Shown here: positions 28,878-37,527 of the stretch, one piece after another
Numbering within the stretch: position 1 is the first letter of the stretch
How the letters are laid out: the number at the start of each line of letters is the position of its first letter
Source of the DNA: Corynebacterium freneyi
Lineage (GTDB): Bacteria > Actinomycetota > Actinomycetes > Mycobacteriales > Mycobacteriaceae
Reading direction: 5' to 3'
Length of the DNA stretch: 64,000 nt
Assembly (NCBI RefSeq): GCF_030408835.1
Contig: NZ_CP047357.1
Coordinates: forward strand, 2,542,001 to 2,606,000
Position numbers and translations under genes: made by a program
The notes under the pieces: model-generated
Told to the model about the DNA's origin: nothing
Database searches by the model: none
Seen by the model: only the letters and a program-made list of their open reading frames with translations

Positions 28878-30302
28878 ATGACGATTTCACGCCGCGCGTT
28901 CCTTTCCGCTGCCACTCTCGCGGCGGGCAGCCTGGTGCTCGCCCGCCCCGCTTCCGCCCTTCCCGAAGGTCTCCCGCCGGGGTTGATGCCGGGGTCGCTC
29001 GACCCCGCCACGATCGAGGGCGGCATCCAGGCCGCCGACCTGGAGGTCGCGACGGTCACCGACACGTCCGTCGCCTTCACGTGGGCGACGTATGCGCCGG
29101 GCGTCCTCACCCCGTACGGGTTGGCGCAGCCGACGGTCAACGCCGGCGAGGAGGTCCTGATCGGCCCGGCCGACGGCGGCGCGATGACGGTGGTCCACGC
29201 CGATGACACGCCCCGCGGCTACCACCACGTGATCGTCGACGGCCTGGAGCCGGGCCGCGCGTACCGCTTCGAGTGCCGTTCGAACGGGGTCCGGGCCGTC
29301 CCGTCGCTGGCGACCACGCACCGCCCGTCGTCGCCCGAGATGACCGGCACGTTCACCACGTTGACCCCGCCGCCGGGCCGTTCGCTGGGCACGATCGCGA
29401 TCACGAACGACACGCACATCGGCAAGCCGTACCACGACGGCATCAAGATCGAGGGCATCGGCCTGCGGGAGGCCGAGGGCGCCCGCCGCTTCCCGACGAT
29501 GCAGCTGGAGGAGCTGCTGGCGGGCGTCGCCGGCACATCGGCGGCGGCGATCGTGGTCAACGGCGACTGCACGGACGGCAACTCCGCGGAGCAGGCGGCC
29601 GAGTTCAAGCGGATCATGGACGGTTTCGGCGCTCAGAACTCCCGCTGGTTCGCCACGCGCGGCAACCACGACAACTACGAGCCGGGGTCGACGAGCGCCC
29701 GCGGCGACATGGCGGAGGTCCCGGACCACTTCGGCACCGTGGGCCCGGCCCGCCAGCAACATTGGGCGGCCCACGTCGGAGAACTGCGCCTCATCGGCAT
29801 CGACTCGTCGACGGTCCACGACGACGGCGGGTACATCTCCCCGGAGCAGCTGGATGCGGTGCATACGGAGTTGCTTGACGACGCCGACCGTCCGACCTTC
29901 GTCTTCGCGCACCATCCGATCACCCGCGATGCGGCGTACACCAACGCCGGCGGCCCGGGCTTCATCGTTCCGGAGGATCAGGCCCGTCGCCTGCAGGACT
30001 CGTTGGCGGGCACGCCGGGTGCCGCGGCGATGTTCGCGGGGCACACCCATCGCACGCGCCGCGGCCGCGCGGACGTCGGTCACGTGGACTTCTGCGAGCG
30101 CGGGGCCTGCCTCGGCTACCCCGGCGGTTACACGCTTCTCGACGTCCGCGAAGGCGGTTACATGGTCACGTTCCACCGCACGCCGGCGCGGGAGTCGCTC
30201 GATTGGTCGGCGCGGACGCGCTGGTCGCTGCTGGGCTTCGAGCCGGAGTACATGCTGGGCTCGGTGGACGACCGCAACTACTCGGTGCACCGCGGCTTCT
30301 GA
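28878..30302 (+). CDS. Tat-exported calcineurin-like metallophosphoesterase
   Basis: The 474-residue protein has a twin-arginine signal (TISRRAFLSAATLAAGSLVLA) and a beta-sandwich N-terminal domain (to about residue 165) of the purple-acid-phosphatase/fibronectin kind. A full metallophosphoesterase domain follows, with NDTHIG, VVNGDCTDG, TRGNHDNY, FAHHPITRD and FAGHTHRTR, all metal-ligand motifs in order. It acts outside the membrane on an unknown phosphoester or nucleotide substrate. A very strong terminator follows at 30332-30375. A shortened paralog lies 3.2 kb downstream. Confidence 0.9.
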   Translation: MTISRRAFLSAATLAAGSLVLARPASALPEGLPPGLMPGSLDPATIEGGIQAADLEVATVTDTSVAFTWATYAPGVLTPYGLAQPTVNAGEEVLIGPADGGAMTVVHADDTPRGYHHVIVDGLEPGRAYRFECRSNGVRAVPSLATTHRPSSPEMTGTFTTLTPPPGRSLGTIAITNDTHIGKPYHDGIKIEGIGLREAEGARRFPTMQLEELLAGVAGTSAAAIVVNGDCTDGNSAEQAAEFKRIMDGFGAQNSRWFATRGNHDNYEPGSTSARGDMAEVPDHFGTVGPARQQHWAAHVGELRLIGIDSSTVHDDGGYISPEQLDAVHTELLDDADRPTFVFAHHPITRDAAYTNAGGPGFIVPEDQARRLQDSLAGTPGAAAMFAGHTHRTRRGRADVGHVDFCERGACLGYPGGYTLLDVREGGYMVTFHRTPARESLDWSARTRWSLLGFEPEYMLGSVDDRNYSVHRGF

Positions 30303-30331
30303 CCCGGGCCCGCTTTCCGACGGTTCCGATC

Positions 30332-30375
30332 CGACGAGTGTGCGCCCCGGGGCATGGGGCGCACACTCGTCGTTT
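30332..30375 (+). terminator. Strong terminator of the phosphoesterase gene
   Basis: CGACGAGTGTGCGCCCC (30332-30348) and its exact complement (30356-30372) form a perfect 17-bp stem with a 7-base loop, followed by TTTC. Confidence 0.88.
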
Positions 30376-30404
30376 CGTCAACCCGGTCGCCGTCGTAAAG
30401 CGAA

Positions 30405-30443
30405 AGGCCACGGCGGGCACGCGCATGGCGCCCTCCGTGGCCT
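30405..30443 (-). terminator. Terminator of the minus-strand acyl-CoA dehydrogenase genes
   Basis: Arms AGGCCACGG (30405-30413) and CCGTGGCCT (30435-30443) lie just past the stop of the acyl-CoA dehydrogenase gene. On the minus strand the stem is followed by TTCGCTTTACGACG, so a copy of the dispersed 11-mer (30391-30401) forms the tail. Confidence 0.75.
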
Positions 30444-30458
30444 ATCGGGGTGTCGTCG

Positions 30459-31670
30459 TTACTTGAGTTCCTTGGAGCTCAGGCCCAGCACGCGGCGGGC
30501 GACGACGAGCTGCTGGATCTGCTGGGTGCCCTCGAAGATGTCCAGGATCTTCGAGTCGCGGGCCCACTTCTCCAGCAGGTTGCGCTCCGAGTAGCCGTAC
30601 GTGCCGGCGAGCTGGACGGCGCGCAGGGTCACGTCGGTGCCCATGCGGCCGGCCTTCGCCTTCGACGCGGACGCCTCGAGGGTGTTCGGCTGCTTGTTGT
30701 CGGCCATCCACGCGGCGCGCAGGGCCAGCAGGTACGCGGCCTCCCAGTCGGACTCGAGCTTGATGTACTCGGCCACGGCGGCGTGCTGGGTGTGGGCGGG
30801 CTTGTCGTAGTCGATCTCCAGGCCGGCCTCCTCCAGGATGCGGCGCAGCTCCTCCAGCGCCGCACGGGCGACGCCGATGGCCATGCCCGCCACCAGCGGA
30901 CGCGTGTTGTCGAAGGTGGCCATCGCGCCGGCGAAGGACTTCTTGACGTCGATCTCCGGGGAACCCAGCAGGTTCTCGGCCGGAACGCGGACGTTGTCCA
31001 GGCGCAGCACCGCGGTGTCGGAGGCGCGGATGCCCAGCTTCTCCTCCAGGCGCTCGACGGTGAAGCCCGGGGTGCCCTTCTTCACCAGGAAGGACTTGAT
31101 GGCCGCGCGGCCCAGGGACTTGTCCAGGGTCGCCCACACCACGACGGAGTCGGCGCGCTCACCGGAGGTGACGAAGATCTTCTCGCCGTTGATGACGTAT
31201 TCGTCGCCGTCCTTGCGGGCGGTCGTCGACACGGCCGACGAGTCGGAGCCGAACGACGGCTCGGTGATGGCCATCGCGGCCCAGGTCTTGCCGAAGCTCT
31301 CCAGCTGCTCGTCGGTGGCGACGGCGGCCAGCGCGGAGTTGCCCAGACCCTGGTACGGCAGCGACAGCGTCAGGCCGACGTCGCCCCAGCAGGTCTCGAT
31401 GACGTTGAGCAGCGACGCCATGTTGCCGCCGTTCTTGACGCCGGTGCGCTGCTTCTTCTTCTCGTCGCCACGGCCGCCGGACGCGCCGGAGAAGGCGTTG
31501 CCGCCGTCGGCCATGCCGTCCATCATCGACGCCAGGGTGTCGAGCTCACGCGGGTACTCGTGCTCGGCGAGATCGTACTTACGGGAAATGGGACGGAAGA
31601 TCTCCGCCGCGGCCTGATGCGCCTGAGCGGCGCCCGCCCGGAGGAACTTCGGCAGTTCGAGGTTGATCAT
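30459..31670 (-). CDS. Acyl-CoA dehydrogenase (FadE type), second gene of the pair
   Basis: This 403-residue flavoprotein catalyses the first oxidation step of fatty-acyl-CoA breakdown. ACAD signatures are WAAMAITEPSFGSDSSAV (FAD/substrate binding), KIFVTSGERAD, and IFEGTQQIQQLVVARRVLG at the C terminus. A Gly/Lys-rich loop near residues 55-75 (GGRGDEKKKQRTG) is an insertion. It lies 36 bases downstream of the other acyl-CoA dehydrogenase gene; ATG behind GAGGATCC. The catalytic Glu position is not certain by eye; the C-terminal YGYSERN region resembles FadE proteins acting on bulky acyl-CoAs. Confidence 0.9.
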   Translation of the reverse strand: MINLELPKFLRAGAAQAHQAAAEIFRPISRKYDLAEHEYPRELDTLASMMDGMADGGNAFSGASGGRGDEKKKQRTGVKNGGNMASLLNVIETCWGDVGLTLSLPYQGLGNSALAAVATDEQLESFGKTWAAMAITEPSFGSDSSAVSTTARKDGDEYVINGEKIFVTSGERADSVVVWATLDKSLGRAAIKSFLVKKGTPGFTVERLEEKLGIRASDTAVLRLDNVRVPAENLLGSPEIDVKKSFAGAMATFDNTRPLVAGMAIGVARAALEELRRILEEAGLEIDYDKPAHTQHAAVAEYIKLESDWEAAYLLALRAAWMADNKQPNTLEASASKAKAGRMGTDVTLRAVQLAGTYGYSERNLLEKWARDSKILDIFEGTQQIQQLVVARRVLGLSSKELK

Positions 31671-31706
31671 TTCGGATCCTCTTTCAAATCTGAAGTGTCT
31701 GGCGGT

Positions 31707-33131
31707 TTACAGGACGACGATGCCTTCTGCGACGCCGACGGCGCGCAGATCGCGGTACCAGCGCTCGACCGGGTGCTCCTTGACGAAGCCGTGGCCGCCG
31801 AGCAGCTGGACGCCGTCGGAGCCGATCTTCATGCCCTTCTCGGTCGCGAAGTTCTTGGCCAGCGCGGCCTCGCGGTCGAAGCGGCGGCCCTGGTCGGCGC
31901 GGGAGGTGCCGCGCAGCAGGATCATGCGCAGGCCGTCGAGCTCGATCTTGATGTCGGCGACCATGAAGGCCACGGCCTGGCGGTGCGAGATCGGCTCGCC
32001 GAAGGCCTCGCGCTCGTTGACGTAGGGCACGACGTAGTCGAGGATCGCCTGGCTGGTGCCGGCGGCCAGCGCGGCCCAGCCGAGGCGGGAGCGGCGCAGA
32101 ACGTCGCGGTACTCGATCTCGGCCTGCTCCGGGGAGATCTGCTCGCCGCCGAGGATGGCGTCGGCGGGGACGCGGACGTCCTTGAGCACGAGGCGGCCGA
32201 GCGCGGCGCCGCGAACGCCCATGGACGGGTCGGCCTCGACGTGCAGGCCCTCGGTGTCGGACTCGACGATGACCAGGGCGGGGCGGCCGTTGAGGTTGAC
32301 GCCGACGATGAACAGCTCGGCGGCACCGGCGTTGGGGACCATCGACTTGACGCCATTGAGGACGATTTCGTTGCCCTCGCGGCGGCCGGTGGTCTCCGGC
32401 TCCAGCGGGTCGAAGAGGGGGCGCGGCTCGGAGAGGACGACGGCGGCGGCCGGGACGTCCTCGCCGGCGAAGGCCGGAAGGTAGGTCTTCTGCTGGGCGT
32501 CGGAGCCGTGGGCGGTCAGCGTCGCGGCGACGCCGGCGGGGGCCAGCACGGTCAGGGCGAGGCCCATGTCGCCGTAGGCGAGGGCCTCGGCGACGAGCGC
32601 GTTGGTGGTGACGTCCTCGCCGGTGGCGATGCCCTCGAAGGACTCGGGGACGTTGATGAGGGAGACGCCGAGCTCGGCGGCCTCGGACAGGAGGGTCTCC
32701 GGCGGGGTGGCCTCGTGGTCGCACTTGGCGGCTGCGTCGCGCAGTCGGGACTCCGCGAACTCCTTCACCGTCTCGACGATCATCTGCTGATCTTCGGTCG
32801 GGGTGAGGTCGAAGAGCTTCTTCGACGGGGTCTTGGCCGGTTCGGCGGAGGCGGCGTCGTCCGGGGCGGCGGCCTGCGCGTCGCGCGCGGGGCGCTGCGG
32901 CTTGCCGGAGCCGGCGACCTTCTTGAACTGGCGGTTGGCGGCGCCCAGGGTCTTGAACCCGGACTTGGTGGACTGGTAGATCACGCGGTCGATCGTCGGC
33001 TGGAGGTCGTACTTCTGGGCGAAGTCGGAGCCGGTGATGGACGTGATGAACCGCATTGCCGCACCAATGGCGTCTCGGCCCGGGTTGTTGCGGCCGACGG
33101 TCGAATCCTCGCGGTTCTTCTTCTCGCTCAT
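31707..33131 (-). CDS. Acyl-CoA dehydrogenase-like protein with N-terminal extension
   Basis: The 474-residue protein carries a ~110-residue N-terminal extension (MSEKKNREDSTVGRNNPGRDA ..., with an Ala/Pro-rich linker) before an acyl-CoA dehydrogenase domain. Recognisable parts are SRLRDAAAKCDHEATPP, YLPAFAGEDVPAAAVVLSEP, DIKIELDGLRMILLRGTS and the C-terminal GVQLLGGHGFVKEHPVERWYRDLRA. The last segment is the canonical ACAD end. It heads a two-gene operon, and a GlxR-like palindrome lies 56 bases upstream. The pair may form a heteromeric FadE, as in actinobacterial steroid and lipid catabolism; that is inference. Confidence 0.88.
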   Translation of the reverse strand: MSEKKNREDSTVGRNNPGRDAIGAAMRFITSITGSDFAQKYDLQPTIDRVIYQSTKSGFKTLGAANRQFKKVAGSGKPQRPARDAQAAAPDDAASAEPAKTPSKKLFDLTPTEDQQMIVETVKEFAESRLRDAAAKCDHEATPPETLLSEAAELGVSLINVPESFEGIATGEDVTTNALVAEALAYGDMGLALTVLAPAGVAATLTAHGSDAQQKTYLPAFAGEDVPAAAVVLSEPRPLFDPLEPETTGRREGNEIVLNGVKSMVPNAGAAELFIVGVNLNGRPALVIVESDTEGLHVEADPSMGVRGAALGRLVLKDVRVPADAILGGEQISPEQAEIEYRDVLRRSRLGWAALAAGTSQAILDYVVPYVNEREAFGEPISHRQAVAFMVADIKIELDGLRMILLRGTSRADQGRRFDREAALAKNFATEKGMKIGSDGVQLLGGHGFVKEHPVERWYRDLRAVGVAEGIVVL

Positions 33132-33480
33132 GGGTTCATGGCCTTTCGAGTCAGAACTGTTACTGGCATAACGATAAAGCCATCTCGTGATCGTTGTCAC
33201 ATCTTTCGGCGGATCCGCCCCAATATTGGCACTATTGCCGCCCCCGTAATGCACCCCCGCAAAACACGAGGTCAACGTCATATTTCGCTTTACGACGATC
33301 CCGGGAAACGGCGTTATCGCAGGTATGCCGCGTACTGCCGTCGTTTCATGACCCTTCGTACGCGCCGAGCGACCGTGCTTCCGCCGATGCGAATGGGTTC
33401 ACCCGAAGGCGACACCGATGCCAACGACAGGACACGTGGCGTCCACCTTTCGTTTGCCTCCGGTCGTTAGCGTCCGGTTC
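33132..33480. other. Divergent regulatory region between the fadE operon and the second phosphoesterase
   Basis: It contains the minus-strand promoter area of the fadE operon (AT-rich 33150-33180), a GlxR-like site (33187-33200), a copy of the dispersed 11-mer GCTTTACGACG (33287-33297) and TAGCGT (33468-33473), the -10 of the phosphoesterase gene. No gene is supported here. Confidence 0.6.
33187..33200 (-). promoter_or_regulatory. GlxR/CRP-type palindrome upstream of the fadE operon
   Basis: GTGA-tcgttg-TCAC, flanked as CGTGA...TCACA, keeps perfect TGTGA-N6-TCACA core arms. It is 56 bases upstream of the fadE start, near the expected -35 of a promoter whose -10 would lie within 33150-33175. 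Confidence 0.6.
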
Positions 33481-34677
33481 ATGGGCACTGAAACGAGCGT
33501 CGGCTACACCACCGGAAGCGTCGGAAGCACCGTCGGATCAGGTGCCGGGCCCGGCGCACGCCCCATCAGCAGGCGGGCGGCGCTGGCCGGAGGTGCCGCG
33601 GGCATCGGCGCGCTGCTGGCGGCGACCGTGGTCCCGAAGGCCCGGGCGGCGCGCACCGGCGGCATCGAGGCCACCGACCTGGAGGTCGTCACCGTCACTC
33701 CGACCTCGGTGACCTTCGGTTTCGCCTCCTACACCGCGCCGCATCCGGCCTACGGCCCGTTGCGCCCGACCGTCCCCACGCTCGGCGAGGTCGCGTTGGC
33801 CCCGGCCGATGACCCGATCGTCGCCGCCGATCCGGTGGGTTCCGAGGCCATCGCGGGACCGGCCGGTTCCTGGATCCGCCCCGGCATGCCGGACCTTCCG
33901 GTCGTCGCCTCGAGCGATTCGGAGACGGGCTTCCACTTGATCACCGTCGACGGTCTGGAACCCGGCCGGGAGTACGTCTTCGAGTGCCGATGCGACGGCG
34001 TGCCGGCCACTCCGGGGCTGATGACCACGAACAAGCCGGACTCCCCCGAGGTGTCGGGGCGCATCACCACCCTGACTCCCCCTCCGGGCGAGCACGTGGC
34101 CACCATCGCGGTCCTCAACGACACCCACATCGGCGAGGAAAAGCACGGCCTGATCCTCGGCGATTTCCCCGAGGCGATCGTGCAGGAACCGGGCCTGCCG
34201 CCGTTTCCCGAGGTCATGTTGGCCGCGGCGCTGGCCGAGATCCGCGATCGCGGCGTCGGGCGCGTCTTCGTCAACGGCGACACCACGTCCGAAGCACGAC
34301 CGCACGAGATGTGGCGCACCGACGTCGGTGGCCTGCGGGTCATCGGCCTGGACTCGTCCATGCTCGACGAATCCGGCGGCCGCATCGAGGACGACCAGTT
34401 CGCCGCCCTCGAATCCGAGCTCGCCGCCGACGCGGCGACGAACGTCGATTTCGTGGAATTCGGTTCCGCCGCCGGCTACCCGGGCGGATACACGCTCATC
34501 CACCTGCACACGGGCGGCTACCGGGTGAACTTCCACCGCACCGGTTCCCCCGAGGCGCTGCACTGGTCGTCGCGCTCCCGGTGGGCGATGTACGGACTCA
34601 ACCCCGAGTACACCCTCGGCTCCACCGCCCACCGCAATTACGTCGTCGAACGCGACCTGTCGGGTCTCGCCCCATAA
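33481..34677 (+). CDS. Degenerate paralog of the Tat metallophosphoesterase lacking catalytic motifs
   Basis: The 398-residue protein has a Tat signal (ISRRAALAGGAAGIGALLAAT) and the same beta-sandwich and C-terminal regions as the protein at 28878-30302. After NDTHIG and VFVNGDTT it skips ~55 residues, including the GNHD motif, to LRVIGLDSS. It later skips ~60 residues, including HHPI and GHTH, to VDFVEFGSAAGYPGGY. Reading frame is kept at both junctions. With three of five metal-ligand motifs gone it cannot be a normal phosphoesterase. The -10 TAGCGT seven bases upstream supports the start, so it may still be expressed. Confidence 0.8.
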   Translation: MGTETSVGYTTGSVGSTVGSGAGPGARPISRRAALAGGAAGIGALLAATVVPKARAARTGGIEATDLEVVTVTPTSVTFGFASYTAPHPAYGPLRPTVPTLGEVALAPADDPIVAADPVGSEAIAGPAGSWIRPGMPDLPVVASSDSETGFHLITVDGLEPGREYVFECRCDGVPATPGLMTTNKPDSPEVSGRITTLTPPPGEHVATIAVLNDTHIGEEKHGLILGDFPEAIVQEPGLPPFPEVMLAAALAEIRDRGVGRVFVNGDTTSEARPHEMWRTDVGGLRVIGLDSSMLDESGGRIEDDQFAALESELAADAATNVDFVEFGSAAGYPGGYTLIHLHTGGYRVNFHRTGSPEALHWSSRSRWAMYGLNPEYTLGSTAHRNYVVERDLSGLAP

Positions 34678-34681
34678 CGCG

Positions 34682-34721
34682 AAAACGACGGACCGGCGCG
34701 AACGCCGGGCCGTCGTCAAGC
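34682..34721. terminator. Hairpin between convergent phosphoesterase and lysS genes
   Basis: AACGACGG ... CCGTCGTC with an inner GGCG-cgaa-CGCC forms an extended stem ending in a dispersed 11-mer copy (CGTCGTCAAGC, 34711-34721). It sits between two convergent stops and could end transcription both ways. Confidence 0.5.
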
Positions 34722-34738
34722 GAATCCGTGCAGCGGAC

Positions 34739-36289
34739 CTAGTTCTGCTCGGGCTTCACGATCGGGAACAGCACCGTCTCGCGGATGCCCAGGCCGGTGA
34801 AGGCCATGAGCAGGCGGTCGACGCCCATGCCCACGCCGGTCGTCGGCGGCATGCCCTGTTCCATGGCGTGGAGGAAGTCCTCGTCGAGGACCATCGCCTC
34901 ATCGTCGCCGCCGGCGGCCAAGCGGGCCTGGTCCTCGAAGCGCTCCCGCTGGATCACCGGGTCGACCAGCTCGGAGTAGCCGGTGGCCAGCTCGAAGCCG
35001 CGGACGTACAGGTCCCACTTTTCGGTGACGCCCGGCTTGGAGCGGTGCTGGCGGGTCAGCGGGGAGGTCTCCACCGGGAAGTCGCGGACGAAGACCGGGC
35101 CGTCGAGCTGGTCCTCGCACAGCAGCTCCCAGATCTCCTCGACGAGCTTGCCGTGGCCCCACCCGGCGTTGGCGGGCACCTCGAGGCCGATGACGTCGGC
35201 GATGGCCGTGAGTTCCTCGACGGTCGAGTCGATGGTGACCTCCGGCTGGCCCGGGAACTTCCGGGCGAGGGCCTCGTTGAGGGAGGGATACATCTCCAGC
35301 TGCTTCCACTCGCCGCCGAAGTCGTACTCGGTGCCGTCGGCAAGCGTCACCGTCGTCGAGCCGAACACGGCGACGGCGATTTCCTGGATGATCTCCTGCA
35401 CGGTGCGGGCGGAGTCGTCGTAGGTGCCGTAGGCGTCGTAGTACTCGAGCATGGCGAACTCCGGCGAGTGCGAGGAGTCGATGCCCTCGTTGCGGAAGTT
35501 GCGGTTGATCTCGAAGACCTTTTCCAGACCGCCGACGACGCAACGCTTGAGGTACAGCTCCGGCGCGATGCGCAGGTACAGGTCCAGGTCCAGCGCATTG
35601 GAGTGCGTGACGAACGGGCGGGCCGCGGCGCCGCCGTGCAGGGTCTGCAGCATCGGGGTCTCGACCTCCAGGAAGCCGCGGCGTTCCAGCGCGTGGCGCA
35701 GTTCGCGGATGACCTTCACGCGGGTGATGGCGTTGGCGCGGGCCTCCGGGCGCATGATCAGGTCGGTGTAGCGGTGTCGGACGCGCTGGTCCTCGCTCAT
35801 GTCGGAGTGGGCGAACGGCAGGGGGCGCAGCGCCTTCGACGCCATGGTCCACTCGGTGGCCATGACGGACAGTTCGCCGCGGCGCGACGCGATGACGCGG
35901 CCGGTGATGATGACGAAGTCGCCCATGTCCACGTCGGCCTTCCAGGCGGCCAGCGCATCCTCGCCGACCTCCTTCAGGCTGAGCATGGCCTGCAGCTGGG
36001 TGCCGTCGCCCTCCTGCAGGGTGGCGAAGCACAGCTTGCCGGTGTTGCGCACGAAGATGACACGGCCGACGACGGTGACCACGTCCTGGGTCTCCTCGCC
36101 CGGCTCCAGGTGGCCCCACTGGTCGCGGACCTGCGCCAGCGTGTGGGTGCGCGGCACCTCGACCGGGTAGGCCTCGACGCCGGCGGCGAGCAGCTTGGCG
36201 CGCTTGTCGCGGCGGATGCGCAGCTGCTCGGGCAGGTCGGTGGCGGACTTCTGGTCCTGGTTGGCGGTGGTGTTCTTCGCGTCAGTCAC
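34739..36289 (-). CDS. lysS: Lysyl-tRNA synthetase, class II
   Basis: The 516-residue enzyme charges tRNA-Lys. It has an N-terminal OB anticodon-binding domain ([20 protein letters not shown]) and class II motifs: motif 1 around [12 protein letters not shown], motif 2 [20 protein letters not shown], and motif 3 [25 protein letters not shown]. The start is GTG, four bases after the TGA of the sugar-kinase gene, suggesting co-transcription with it. Equivalent to Rv3598c in order. Confidence 0.96.
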   Translation of the reverse strand: MTDAKNTTANQDQKSATDLPEQLRIRRDKRAKLLAAGVEAYPVEVPRTHTLAQVRDQWGHLEPGEETQDVVTVVGRVIFVRNTGKLCFATLQEGDGTQLQAMLSLKEVGEDALAAWKADVDMGDFVIITGRVIASRRGELSVMATEWTMASKALRPLPFAHSDMSEDQRVRHRYTDLIMRPEARANAITRVKVIRELRHALERRGFLEVETPMLQTLHGGAAARPFVTHSNALDLDLYLRIAPELYLKRCVVGGLEKVFEINRNFRNEGIDSSHSPEFAMLEYYDAYGTYDDSARTVQEIIQEIAVAVFGSTTVTLADGTEYDFGGEWKQLEMYPSLNEALARKFPGQPEVTIDSTVEELTAIADVIGLEVPANAGWGHGKLVEEIWELLCEDQLDGPVFVRDFPVETSPLTRQHRSKPGVTEKWDLYVRGFELATGYSELVDPVIQRERFEDQARLAAGGDDEAMVLDEDFLHAMEQGMPPTTGVGMGVDRLLMAFTGLGIRETVLFPIVKPEQN

Positions 36290-36293
36290 GGTT

Positions 36294-37412
36294 TCACAGG
36301 GTAGCCCACCGCTTTACGACGGCCCATCCGGGCGCGCTGCACCCGTCGCCCCGGGGTGCGGCGGTCAACCCAATTCGGCCGCCGTCGGGGGGGGTCGCGC
36401 CCGGACGGGACACGGTGATCGCCGCCGCCCGGACCGCACGGTCGAGGATCGGGGCCCACTGTTCCGGGCCCCATGCGCGGACGACGTCGGCCGGCGACGC
36501 ATCAGAGGGGGCGTCGTGGGAGGTGCGGTCGGCGGTGCGGTCGACGTCGTGCAGTCGGGCATCGATCTCGGCGACGATCGTGCCCATCACGGTGTCGCCC
36601 GCCCCGATCGTGTCGGCGACCTCCACCGTCGGCGCCGCCATCGTCGCCGCCCCGCCGGGGGTGAACGCCGTCGCGCCATCCGGGCCCTCCGTCAGCACCA
36701 CCGCGCCGCCGAACTCCACGGCGATCTCCGAGCAGGCACGGTGGACGTCGAGGCCCGGGTCGTCGTAAAGCCACGCCAAATCCGCGTCGGAGAGTTTGAG
36801 CACCGTGACGTGCGGCAACCACGACCGGAACCGCTCCCGGTACCGGGCGGGGTCGGAGATGATGGCCGGGCGGACGTTCGGGTCGAGCGCGACGACGCGG
36901 CCGCGGTCTGCCTCACGGAACAGGATGGTCTCGTAGACCGACGCACCCGGCTCGAAAACCAGCGAACACGTGCCCAGGCACACCACGTCGGCGTCGATCG
37001 GCCCGGGGTCGGCGACCAGCCGGTCGGCCGAGCCCGCCCAGTGGAAGTCGTAGGTCGCCGACCCATCCGCGTCGATCTGCGTCACCGCCAGCGTCGTCGG
37101 TTCGCCGCCGCGCTGCACATGGGCGACGTCGACGCCCGCCCCTTTCAGTCGCTCCAGCCCGGCGCGGCCGTAGGCGTCGGTGGACACCCTCGACAGGAAG
37201 GCGACGTCCGCCCCCTGGCGGCCCGCCGCGATGGCGACGTTGAACGGACCGCCACCCAGGTGCGGGCGCAGATCGGGGCCCGCCGGCGCGGTGCCCGTCG
37301 CACCGGCCGCCTCCCCAGCCCCGGCGGCGCCGCTGTTTCTTCCGTCGCCACCCGGCCCCGTTCCCGCCACGGGCACCAGGTCGACCAACATTTCTCCGCC
37401 AACGACGATCAT
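36294..37412 (-). CDS. PfkB-family carbohydrate kinase
   Basis: The 372-residue ribokinase-fold kinase starts [15 protein letters not shown]. It then has a ~30-residue Gly/Ala-rich insertion before [27 protein letters not shown] (the PfkB substrate signature), and the catalytic [18 protein letters not shown] with the Asp base. A normal end is followed by ~20 extra residues. Likely substrates are fructose or a similar sugar; not determined. The start codon and its AAGGTGGGG ribosome-binding site lie inside a perfect 13-bp hairpin (37411-37440), so translation is probably controlled by RNA structure. It is upstream of lysS on the same strand. Confidence 0.88.
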   Translation of the reverse strand: MIVVGGEMLVDLVPVAGTGPGGDGRNSGAAGAGEAAGATGTAPAGPDLRPHLGGGPFNVAIAAGRQGADVAFLSRVSTDAYGRAGLERLKGAGVDVAHVQRGGEPTTLAVTQIDADGSATYDFHWAGSADRLVADPGPIDADVVCLGTCSLVFEPGASVYETILFREADRGRVVALDPNVRPAIISDPARYRERFRSWLPHVTVLKLSDADLAWLYDDPGLDVHRACSEIAVEFGGAVVLTEGPDGATAFTPGGAATMAAPTVEVADTIGAGDTVMGTIVAEIDARLHDVDRTADRTSHDAPSDASPADVVRAWGPEQWAPILDRAVRAAAITVSRPGATPPDGGRIGLTAAPRGDGCSAPGWAVVKRWATL

Positions 37413-37440
37413 GGCCCCACCTTAGAGAAGGTGGGGCCAT
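37411..37440 (-). promoter_or_regulatory. Perfect hairpin enclosing the ribosome-binding site and ATG of the PfkB gene
   Basis: Arms 37411-37423 (ATGGCCCCACCTT) and 37428-37440 are exact complements around the loop AGAG. In the minus-strand mRNA the 3' arm holds AAGGTGGGG and the A and U of the AUG, so a 13-bp GC-rich stem would block initiation. There is no U-tract, arguing against a simple terminator for phoX. Confidence 0.75.
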
Positions 37441-37472
37441 GAACGGGAGCTCATCGACGCGCGATCATCGTG

Positions 37473-37505
37473 GCGTCACGCCGGGTTCACGCAGCGTCAC
37501 GCCGG
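37473..37505. repeat. Two 12-bp direct repeats, 21-bp period
   Basis: GCGTCACGCCGG occurs at 37473-37484 and 37494-37505, two helical turns apart, between the phoX stop and the PfkB gene start. Such phasing suits a dimeric regulator, but no candidate is known. Confidence 0.55.
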
Positions 37506-37527
37506 GATGGCGCGCATCGGACGCCGT

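Noticed and set aside
30450..33470. A 1006-codon plus-strand open frame
   Set aside because: It runs antisense across two real acyl-CoA dehydrogenase genes; no start signal and a low-complexity product.
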